Assembly: GCA_037444165.1 (NCBI GenBank)
Contig: JBBIMX010000096.1
Location: 1 to 5,077 of the forward strand
DNA from: CALIBK01 sp037444165
GTDB taxonomy: Bacteria; Desulfobacterota; BSN033; UBA1163
Direction of reading: 5' to 3'
Length of the DNA stretch: 5,077 nt
Below, one piece after another: positions 1-5,077 of this stretch. The notes under the pieces are model-generated. The model was not told the origin of the DNA. It did no database searches and saw only the letters and a list, made by a program, of their open reading frames with translations. Within the stretch, counting starts at the first letter, position 1; every line of letters starts with the position of its first letter. Made by a program: the position numbers and the translations under genes.

Positions 1-112
1 CAATACCTCTCTCGGGGTTATTCCCCACTTCAGTGAGGAATTACGGTCTCGAATTTTTTTTCTTGACAATCATTTTATTCTATGTATTTATAAAGAAGTA
101 AAGAAATAAGGG
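1..112. other. Left flank without a recognised gene
   Basis: No gene is recognised here. Positions 14-26 form a GGGG/CCCC stem around a TTATT loop. It can be lengthened imperfectly to 6-38 by CCTC pairing with GAGG. A run of eight T lies at 54-61, about 15 bases after the hairpin, which is too far for a canonical intrinsic terminator of an upstream gene. The plus-strand frame starting at position 2 stays open to a TAA at 107-109, about 35 codons, and could be the tail of a gene cut by the window edge. Its peptide shows no motif I recognise, and an open frame this short can occur by chance. Confidence 0.3.
63..94 (+). promoter_or_regulatory. Putative sigma-70-type promoter of the tct cluster
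   Basis: A perfect TTGACA -35 hexamer lies at 63-68. The AT-rich stretch after it offers several weak -10 candidates: TATTTA at 85-90 (16 bp spacer), TTTATA at 87-92 (18 bp) and the better-matching TATAAA at 89-94 (20 bp, long). The choice of -10 is therefore uncertain. Transcription would begin around 95-103, leaving a leader of about 70-80 bases before the tctC start. I saw no clear inverted-repeat operator for the downstream GntR-type regulator here. Confidence 0.45.
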
Positions 113-159
113 GTGAGTCCTTTGGATCGGCCAAAGGCCCTTATTAAAAATGAATTCAT

Positions 160-166
160 AGGAGGT
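160..166 (+). promoter_or_regulatory. Strong Shine-Dalgarno site fixing the tctC start
   Basis: AGGAGGT lies six bases upstream of the ATG at 173. This near-perfect ribosome binding site decides the start of tctC over the in-frame GTG at 113. Using the GTG would put 20 mostly polar residues in front of the signal peptide. Confidence 0.9.
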
Positions 167-172
167 GCTATC

Positions 173-1144
173 ATGAAGTCGTTTGGTAAAGGATGGTTTT
201 TGATCCTTAGTGGAGTCCTGGTAATGAGTTTAGTTTTTTCCCTCCCTGTTTGGGCTCAGGACATAAAGGGGCCTATTAAGATTATCGTTCCTTACGCCCC
301 GGGAGGCAGTTCGGATATTATTGGCCGATTAATGGCTGAAAAACTGAAAGATATTTTGGGTCAGACGGTTATTGTAGAGAATAAACCTGGAGCCGGAGGG
401 AGGATTGGAACTGAATATGCAAAACATCAACCTCCGGATGGAAGTTCCATGTTGGTGATGAATCCCGCTCTGTTTGTCGTGAGTCCTTTAGTTTATTCCA
501 AATTGGGGTATGATCCAGACTTAGACTTTATTCCTGTTTCTCAAGTCCAAATTTACCATTTTGTTCTCTCTGTTCCCGCTACGTCACCCATTAAGGATGT
601 AAAAGGATTAATGGAATGGATTAAGAAAAATCCAAAACAGGCCAACTTCGGCTCTCCGGCGACAGGAAGTTTGCCCCACTTTTTTGGTTTGATGATTGGC
701 AAGTATGCAGGGGTTGAAATGGTTCACGTCTCTTACAATGGTTCAGGCCCTCTCATTACTGCATTAATTGGAGGTCATATCCCAATGGGAGTGGATACCT
801 ATGATGCCCAATCCCGTTATCATCCAGATAAGATCCGGATTTTGGCCACAGCCGGTACCTCCCGAAAACATCCAAATATTCCCACCTTTAAGGAGATGGG
901 ATATGAAATAGAAGGGGTAGGTTGGAATGGGATTGTCGTTCCCGCTAAAACCCCTAAGGCGATCGTAGATAAATTGAGTCAAGCCATTGTTAGCGTGATG
1001 AAAATGCCGGATGTGAAACAGAAACTCGAGCAAATGGGGGCTGAAGCTACAGGGACTTCCCCTGAAGAATTTGCAAAAATTATCAAGCAGGATCGGGAGA
1101 GATGGGGGCCTATTATCAAAGCCTCTGGTTATAAGGCTGATTAA
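173..1144 (+). CDS. tctC: TctC/Bug-family periplasmic solute-binding protein of a TTT transporter
   Basis: Extracytoplasmic binding protein of a tripartite tricarboxylate transporter, 323 aa, normal for the Bug/TctC family. It should bind a carboxylated solute in the periplasm and pass it to TctA-TctB. Residues 1-28 are a Sec signal peptide: a Lys-containing start, a hydrophobic core, and a likely cleavage after VWA before QD. There is no lipobox cysteine, so the mature protein should be soluble. Family hallmarks are visible: PYAPGGSSDIIGR at about 40-52, ENKPGAGGRIGTEYA at 69-83 with PPDG at 87-90, NFGSPATGSLPHFFG at 158-172, and VSYNGSGPLITALIGG at 186-201. In Bug proteins the first and third regions line the ligand cleft. 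The ATG was chosen over the GTG at 113 for its ribosome binding site and signal peptide. It is first in a C-B-A order and followed by a terminator-like hairpin, so it is probably made in excess. Family assignment is secure; the ligand cannot be predicted. Confidence 0.96.
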   Translation: MKSFGKGWFLILSGVLVMSLVFSLPVWAQDIKGPIKIIVPYAPGGSSDIIGRLMAEKLKDILGQTVIVENKPGAGGRIGTEYAKHQPPDGSSMLVMNPALFVVSPLVYSKLGYDPDLDFIPVSQVQIYHFVLSVPATSPIKDVKGLMEWIKKNPKQANFGSPATGSLPHFFGLMIGKYAGVEMVHVSYNGSGPLITALIGGHIPMGVDTYDAQSRYHPDKIRILATAGTSRKHPNIPTFKEMGYEIEGVGWNGIVVPAKTPKAIVDKLSQAIVSVMKMPDVKQKLEQMGAEATGTSPEEFAKIIKQDRERWGPIIKASGYKAD

Positions 1145-1186
1145 TTTTGCTAAAAATCATCCAAGTGTTTCTTCTTTCCTATAATG

Positions 1187-1241
1187 AGGTTGGGCCCAAT
1201 TCGTTCATAGGCCCAACCTGATTATTTTTTAACCTTTTTTT
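1187..1241 (+). terminator. Intrinsic terminator or attenuator between tctC and tctB
   Basis: A perfect 10-bp inverted repeat, AGGTTGGGCC at 1187-1196 and GGCCCAACCT at 1210-1219, encloses a 13-base loop. It is followed by a T-rich tract at 1221-1241 that contains runs of six and seven T. This is a textbook intrinsic terminator on the plus strand. No T-tract flanks it on the minus strand, so it works in one direction. Because tctB and tctA lie downstream with no obvious promoter of their own, it probably acts as a partial terminator, or as a 3' stabiliser of tctC mRNA, that lowers transcription into the membrane subunits. Confidence 0.88.
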
Positions 1242-1266
1242 ATAAGAAATAAAAGATCACTCCATC

Positions 1267-1734
1267 ATGTACATTAAGCACCCCAAAGACTTCAAAGCCG
1301 GTCTTCTATTTATTATGTTTGGACTCATCACTGCGTTCTTATCTCAAAGATATCCTGTCGGGACGGCGGCCAAGATGGGACCTGGGTACTTTCCATTTCT
1401 TTTAGGTCTGATCCTTCCGATCTTAGGAGCAGGAATTTGTTTGAAGAGTCTTTCTAAAGGGAAGGGAGTAAGAAGACACATCCCTCTTCGGTTTCGACCA
1501 GTCCTCTTTATCCTTTCCTCCGTCGTTCTTTTTGGCCTTTTGCTTTATCCCCTTGGGGTGATTCTCTCCGCTCTTTTTCTGATCCTAATATCAAGTATAG
1601 CCAGCGAGGAGTTTAATCTTAAGATAGCCTTTTTGAATGCCTTTGTTCTCATTCTGGTGATTCTTGTCATCTTTGTCTATTTCCTCAAATTTCAGATCCC
1701 TATTTTACCTTTCTTTTTCAAAGGGTGGATCTGA
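1267..1734 (+). CDS. tctB: TctB-family small membrane subunit of a TTT transporter
   Basis: Small, poorly conserved membrane subunit of the TTT transporter (DUF1468/TctB family), 155 aa, usual length. It pairs with TctA in the inner membrane; its exact task in transport is not well defined for the family. The N-terminus has the typical pattern of KDFKAGLLF at 7-15, a first membrane helix at about 11-27, then YPVGTAAKMGPGYFP at 29-43. Further hydrophobic segments lie at about 40-60, 77-112 (possibly two passes broken at YPLG, 94-97) and 119-141. A basic stretch at 64-77 (KGKGVRRHIPLRFR) fits a cytoplasmic loop. No clear Shine-Dalgarno precedes the ATG, so initiation may be weak. The start is supported by the family-typical N-terminus. 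The gene ends 20 bases before the preferred tctA start, so the two are probably translated from one message. Confidence 0.92.
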   Translation: MYIKHPKDFKAGLLFIMFGLITAFLSQRYPVGTAAKMGPGYFPFLLGLILPILGAGICLKSLSKGKGVRRHIPLRFRPVLFILSSVVLFGLLLYPLGVILSALFLILISSIASEEFNLKIAFLNAFVLILVILVIFVYFLKFQIPILPFFFKGWI

Positions 1735-1754
1735 TCTATAAAAAAGAGTTTGGA

Positions 1755-3260
1755 ATGGATCTCATTTCTAATTTAGCATTGGGTTTTCAAACCATCATTA
1801 CTCCCCTCAACCTCCTTTATTGCTTTGTGGGAGTTTTGATCGGAACCCTTATTGGGGTTCTTCCAGGGATTGGACCTGTCCAGACGATTGCCATTTTGCT
1901 TCCAACTACCTTTGCCTTGCCTCCCGTATCTGCTCTCATCATGCTTGCAGGGATCTACTATGGAGCTCAGTATGGGGGCTCTACGACCTCCATTTTAGTG
2001 AATGTTCCAGGAGAAGCCTCTTCTGTGGTCACCTGCCTGGATGGTTACCAGATGGCTCTTCAGGGTCGTGCCGGAACGGCCTTGGCCATCGCCGCCCTTG
2101 GCTCCTTCGCTGCAGGGTGTTTTGCCACCTCCCTGATCGCTCTCCTTGCCACCCCCCTATCAGAATTGGCTTTTCAATTTGGGCCGGCAGAGTATTTTTC
2201 CTTAATGGTTTTCGGATTGATCGGTTCCATTGTTTTTGCCTCAGGTTCGGTTCTTAAAGCCATAGGGATGATTCTTTTAGGTCTCCTTCTCGGAGTGGTT
2301 GGAACAGATGTGACCAGTGGAGTCCAAAGATTCACCTTTGGGATCCCCGAATTGGCCGATGGCATTGGGTTTGTTCCTTTGGCGATGGGGCTTTTTGGAA
2401 TATCGGAAATCATTCGAAGCCTTGAACGGAAAGAAAAAAGAGAGATTATAAAAAGAAAAATATATGGGTTCTGGCTAAAGAAAAAAGATCTTAAAGAAGC
2501 GGCTCCTGCGATAGCCCGAGGAACACTCACAGGATCCTTTCTGGGAATTTTACCCGGAGGAGGGGCGATCCTCTCTTCTTTTATCTCTTATATGGTGGAA
2601 AAAAAGGTTTCCAGAAACCCCGAAACCTTCGGGAAAGGAAATATTCGAGGGGTGGCCTCTCCTGAGTCAGCCAACAATGCAGGAGCCCAGACCTCTTTCA
2701 TCCCTCTTCTTACCTTAGGGATTCCCTCCAATATTATTATGGCCATGATGGCTGGGGCCATGATGATTCATGGGATCCAGCCTGGCCCGAGGGTGATCAG
2801 TAGTAACCCAGATCTGTTCTGGGGGGTCATAGCCTCCATGTGGATAGGAAATCTGATGTTGGTGATTTTGAATCTTCCATTAATTGGGATATGGGTCAAA
2901 CTCCTTACCGTTCCTTATCGGGTTCTTTATCCTGCCATCCTTTTGTTCTGTTGTATTGGAATTTATAGTGTGAATAATAATATCTTCGATATCTGGTTGA
3001 CTGCGATCCTTGGGTTTTTAGGTTATCTTTTTGTGAAGCTCGAATGTGAACCCGCCCCCCTCATCTTAGGGTTTGTATTAGGACCCTTGATGGAAGAAAA
3101 TTTGCGAAGAGGGATGCTCATTTCCAGAGGGGACCCATCGATCTTTTTTACTCGGCCTCTTTCTCTTGTTTTTCTGATCATGGCCCTTATCCTATTAATA
3201 GTCATCACTATCCCGACCATCCGAAAGAAAAGAGAAGAAGCCTTTGGTGAGGAAAAGTAG
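1755..3260 (+). CDS. tctA: TctA-family large membrane permease subunit of a TTT transporter
   Basis: Main permease subunit of the TTT transporter (TctA, PF01970 family), 501 aa from this ATG, full length for the family. It should form the inner-membrane pathway and take up the TctC-bound solute using an ion gradient. Signature segments are intact: GVLPGIGPVQTIAILLP at 34-50, GIYYGAQYGGSTTSILVNVP at 66-85, DGYQMALQGRAG at 96-107, GILPGGG at 264-270, SPESANNAG at 302-310 and LTLGIPSN at 319-326. The two LPGxG segments reflect the internal two-fold repeat of the family. The highly basic stretch at about 221-247 links the halves and should be cytoplasmic. An in-frame GTG at 1725 overlaps the tctB stop and would add ten residues. 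The ATG at 1755 is preferred because MDLISNLALGF matches the usual family N-terminus and a modest AAGAG lies six bases upstream. A basic-acidic tail, KKREEAFGEEK, ends the protein. Substrate unknown. Confidence 0.96.
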   Translation: MDLISNLALGFQTIITPLNLLYCFVGVLIGTLIGVLPGIGPVQTIAILLPTTFALPPVSALIMLAGIYYGAQYGGSTTSILVNVPGEASSVVTCLDGYQMALQGRAGTALAIAALGSFAAGCFATSLIALLATPLSELAFQFGPAEYFSLMVFGLIGSIVFASGSVLKAIGMILLGLLLGVVGTDVTSGVQRFTFGIPELADGIGFVPLAMGLFGISEIIRSLERKEKREIIKRKIYGFWLKKKDLKEAAPAIARGTLTGSFLGILPGGGAILSSFISYMVEKKVSRNPETFGKGNIRGVASPESANNAGAQTSFIPLLTLGIPSNIIMAMMAGAMMIHGIQPGPRVISSNPDLFWGVIASMWIGNLMLVILNLPLIGIWVKLLTVPYRVLYPAILLFCCIGIYSVNNNIFDIWLTAILGFLGYLFVKLECEPAPLILGFVLGPLMEENLRRGMLISRGDPSIFFTRPLSLVFLIMALILLIVITIPTIRKKREEAFGEEK

Positions 3261-3274
3261 GAAGAGGGACGACA

Positions 3275-4033
3275 ATGGCTCAGCGGAAGAAATTACCTCT
3301 TTATTTTCAAATTGAGTCTATTCTCAAATCAAAAATTCTTAATGGAGAATTGAAAGAAGGAGATCGGCTTCCCCCAGAGAATGAACTCTCAAAACAATTT
3401 GGCGTAAGCCCGCTGACTATTAGGCAAGCCCTTTCCTTTCTGGTAGGAGAAGGATTATTGGATCGAAAGCCTGGAATAGGGACGATCGTGAAGAAGAATC
3501 CCGAGGAAAAGATTACCGTAAGCCTTTCGGGGAAAATTGACGAGCTTCTTTCACTCGGAATGGAGACTGAAATAAAGTGTCTCCGTTCGGAAGTGATCCA
3601 AGGGGTTAATAAACCTGTGTGCGCTTTGAAGCTAACCCCGACCGATCCAATCTGTTTTGTTGAAAAAGTAAGATATTGGAAAGCGATCCCAATCATGGTC
3701 GTTGAAGAATATGCCCCTTCCGCCCTGATCGGAGCTTTCTTCAAAACCAAAAAATTAAAACCCTCTTTGTATTCTATGATGGCTCAGAAAAGAGGGATCG
3801 TCCTGAAAGAAGTGACCCAGACCATCGAGTCCTCTACAGCGGATCAACGAATTGCTTCTTTACTTCAAGTCGAAATGGGCTCCCCCTTGTTTTATATAGA
3901 ACGGACTTTTTTTGCAGAATCAGGACTTCCCATCCTCTTTCAAATCAACTTTACCCGAGCAGAACATTTCAAATTCTTAGTCCAGCTGAGCTGGGGGAGA
4001 GGAGAAAGAGAAAAGGGATGGGTGGTCTATTGA
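3275..4033 (+). CDS. GntR-family transcriptional regulator, HutC subfamily with UTRA domain
   Basis: Cytoplasmic DNA-binding regulator, 252 aa. Residues 5-72 are a GntR winged helix-turn-helix: LPLYFQIESILKSKI at 7-21, LPPENELSKQFGVSPLTIRQ at 32-51 as the helix-turn-helix core, and GEGLLDRKPGIGTIV at 58-72 as the wing. Residues from about 85 to 238 form a UTRA effector domain, recognisable from VEEYAPSALIG at 143-153, SSTADQRIASLL at 187-198 and GSPLFYIERTFFAESGLPI at 202-220. UTRA domains bind small ligands, and most family members repress until the ligand binds. The ATG lies six bases after GAGGG and 14 bp after the tctA stop, so it is probably co-transcribed with the transporter and may control it; that target is inferred from position. 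The last 14 or so residues (SWGRGEREKGWVVY) run past the point where UTRA proteins usually end. Family assignment is secure; effector and operator are unknown. Confidence 0.93.
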   Translation: MAQRKKLPLYFQIESILKSKILNGELKEGDRLPPENELSKQFGVSPLTIRQALSFLVGEGLLDRKPGIGTIVKKNPEEKITVSLSGKIDELLSLGMETEIKCLRSEVIQGVNKPVCALKLTPTDPICFVEKVRYWKAIPIMVVEEYAPSALIGAFFKTKKLKPSLYSMMAQKRGIVLKEVTQTIESSTADQRIASLLQVEMGSPLFYIERTFFAESGLPILFQINFTRAEHFKFLVQLSWGRGEREKGWVVY

Positions 4034-4055
4034 GAAATAAGACATTCCTGAAAAG

Positions 4056-4062
4056 AAAGGAG
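4056..4062 (+). promoter_or_regulatory. Shine-Dalgarno site fixing the start of the propeller gene
   Basis: AAAGGAG lies nine bases before the ATG at 4072 and supports that start. An in-frame ATG at 4018, inside the end of the regulator gene, would add 18 residues (MGGLLRNKTFLKRKEQKA). It is preceded by a purine-rich stretch, but its GGAG at 4001-4004 is 13 bases away, so it is the weaker choice. Confidence 0.75.
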
Positions 4063-4071
4063 CAGAAAGCC

Positions 4072-5077
4072 ATGGTTCAAATAGTGGGTCCAGGGTGTGA
4101 GAGAGGGGTTTGCGGTCGTGTAGAGATGCCCCTCTCTGTAGAGCGTTTACCTAACGGGAATACCCTGATTGCCGATGCAGGAGATGAGGCAGGATTCGGA
4201 AGCGAAATTGTAGAGGTGGATCCTATTGGGAATATTGTTTGGAACTACCATGAGGGGCTCAAATTTGCCCATAGCGCCAGGCGTTTAAGAAATGGAAATA
4301 CGTTAATCACGGATACAACGAATAATCGATTGATCGAGGTGATGGCAGAAAAGAAGATCGTCATGAATTCAGATGAGTGGGGAAATGGTACAGGGATTCT
4401 TTCTGACGGATCCCATCTTCACTATCCTAACGAAGCTTTTGAGTTAGAGGATGGAACCTTTTTGGTTACCGATCGGAATAATGATCGATGTATTCAGGTG
4501 GATCGAAGGGGCCGTATTCTATGGTCATTGGATAAAGAACTTCATCATCCCCATAATGCCAATCCCCTTCCCAACGGACACATTCTTGTTTCGGATTCCG
4601 ATGGAAATAGAATTTTGGAGGTGAACAGGAAAAAAGAAATCGTCTGGTCTTATGGGGATGGGTCCAAGGAAACTTTATGGTGGCCCAGAGGTGCTTTGCG
4701 GATGAGGAATGGGAATACGGTGATCACGGATAGTAAGAATCATCGGATCATCGAGGTCACTCCAGAAGGGAAAATGGTATGGACATTCCAGACTGACCAT
4801 GTGGATAAATTTTATATCACCGCTGTCACCGAACAGGGGACCTTCTTAATTGCTTCAACAGATGGACATCATCAGGTCATTGAGGTAGATCGAGCCGGAA
4901 ATATCGTATGGCTATTCCGAAATTATCGAAGGCCTGCTCCCATTTACGCACGGCTTACCAATGGGTTCTTCAAAGAGATTGGGGAGGATGGGACCCCGAG
5001 GCACTGGGTTTTGGCCACCCGTCTTTCTGAAGGGAGAGGGAGACTGATCTGGGATTACGAGAATAAACCTTACCCGT
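4072..5077 (+). CDS. Arylsulfotransferase-like/NHL-like beta-propeller protein, 3' end beyond window
   Basis: The frame is open from the ATG to the right edge, giving 335 residues with no stop, so the C-terminus is missing. At least six blade-like repeats run from about residue 26 to 282. Each has a [LM]x[ND]G[NTH]-x-LI-x-D strand, an NRxIEV-type strand, and a closing G-x-IVW strand. This matches the beta-propeller group that includes arylsulfotransferase-like (ASST/PF05935, PF14269), PQQ-like and NHL-repeat proteins; I cannot choose firmly among them. Histidines at blade entrances (H67, H117, H158, H159, H161) recall the HxxxxLPNGN pattern of ASST proteins, where an active-site histidine carries the sulfuryl group. 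Whether any is catalytic here is unproven. No signal peptide is seen, although characterised ASST enzymes are periplasmic, so a cytoplasmic location is inferred. The gene starts 38 bp after the regulator and is probably in its operon. A structural or ligand-sensing role is equally possible. Confidence 0.85.
   Translation, partial: MVQIVGPGCERGVCGRVEMPLSVERLPNGNTLIADAGDEAGFGSEIVEVDPIGNIVWNYHEGLKFAHSARRLRNGNTLITDTTNNRLIEVMAEKKIVMNSDEWGNGTGILSDGSHLHYPNEAFELEDGTFLVTDRNNDRCIQVDRRGRILWSLDKELHHPHNANPLPNGHILVSDSDGNRILEVNRKKEIVWSYGDGSKETLWWPRGALRMRNGNTVITDSKNHRIIEVTPEGKMVWTFQTDHVDKFYITAVTEQGTFLIASTDGHHQVIEVDRAGNIVWLFRNYRRPAPIYARLTNGFFKEIGEDGTPRHWVLATRLSEGRGRLIWDYENKPYP
4147..4917 (+). repeat. Six in-frame propeller-blade repeats
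   Basis: Repeat landmarks in the protein are LPNGN 26-30, LRNGN 72-76, LEDGT 125-129, LPNGH 166-170, MRNGN 211-215 and TEQGT 253-257, spaced 41-53 residues apart. The closing strands are IVWNY 55-59, IVMNS 96-100, ILWSL 149-153, IVWSY 190-194, MVWTF 235-239 and IVWLF 278-282. Blade 2 is atypical: its Trp is replaced by Met, and about ten extra residues follow (DEWGNGTGILSDGS, 101-114). Blades 2 and 5 stay close even at the DNA level around 4291-4314 and 4708-4731 (AATGGRAATACG followed by ATCACGGAT), which suggests duplication or gene conversion between blades. Confidence 0.8.

Noticed and set aside
6..61. Intrinsic terminator of an upstream gene (hairpin 6-38 plus T run 54-61)
   Set aside because: The stem is interrupted and the T run begins about 15 bases after it, so the geometry does not fit.
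113..172. N-terminal extension of tctC from a GTG at 113
   Set aside because: It would bury the signal peptide behind 20 residues, while the ATG at 173 has an AGGAGGT site at ideal spacing.
764..1033. Minus-strand open frame inside tctC
   Set aside because: It lies wholly within a secure gene on the opposite strand and its peptide resembles no known family.
1218..1246. Possible internal promoter before tctB, with TATAAG at 1241-1246
   Set aside because: The hexamer matches five of six -10 bases, but no acceptable -35 box lies 15-19 bp upstream and the area is simple T-rich terminator sequence.
1820..2257. Second plus-strand frame inside tctA, rich in Cys, Trp and Arg
   Set aside because: The composition is typical of an out-of-frame shadow and tctA itself is intact in this stretch.
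2174..2530. Minus-strand open frame inside tctA
   Set aside because: Shadow of a strongly conserved membrane gene; no recognisable domain and no ribosome binding site of note.
3307..3750. Minus-strand open frame inside the GntR gene
   Set aside because: It overlaps the DNA-binding and UTRA domains of a clear plus-strand gene; the length is explained by codon bias of that gene.

Overview
The window reads as one accessory, single-direction gene cluster from a Gram-negative bacterium of moderate GC content. All five genes lie on the plus strand. The Gram-negative call rests on a Sec-exported solute-binding protein with no lipobox, which implies a free periplasmic protein, together with a complete tripartite tricarboxylate transporter (TTT). 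The style of the genes resembles environmental Thermodesulfobacteriota/Deltaproteobacteria-type genomes. That placement is only an impression, because no taxonomic marker is present.

Layout: positions 1-112 are a left flank with no convincing gene. It holds a small GC-rich hairpin, a run of eight T and a perfect TTGACA -35 box that probably belongs to the promoter of the cluster. Next come tctC (173-1144, periplasmic substrate-binding protein), a strong intercistronic hairpin plus T-tract (1187-1241), tctB (1267-1734, small membrane subunit), tctA (1755-3260, large membrane subunit), a GntR/HutC-type regulator with a UTRA ligand-binding domain (3275-4033), and a beta-propeller protein (4072 to beyond the right edge). 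The propeller has six visible blade-like repeats and looks like the arylsulfotransferase/PQQ/NHL-type group.

How they fit together: TctC should capture a carboxylated solute in the periplasm and deliver it to the TctA-TctB membrane complex, which takes it up using an ion gradient. The regulator follows tctA by 14 bp and probably senses the solute or a product of it. The propeller gene follows the regulator by 38 bp and is probably co-transcribed. It shows no signal peptide, so it may act in the cytoplasm. The terminator-like hairpin after tctC should make the binding protein more abundant than the membrane subunits. The transported substrate cannot be told from sequence.

Nothing here is clearly an undescribed system. 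The least ordinary element is the coupling of a leaderless arylsulfotransferase-like propeller with a TTT transporter and its regulator.
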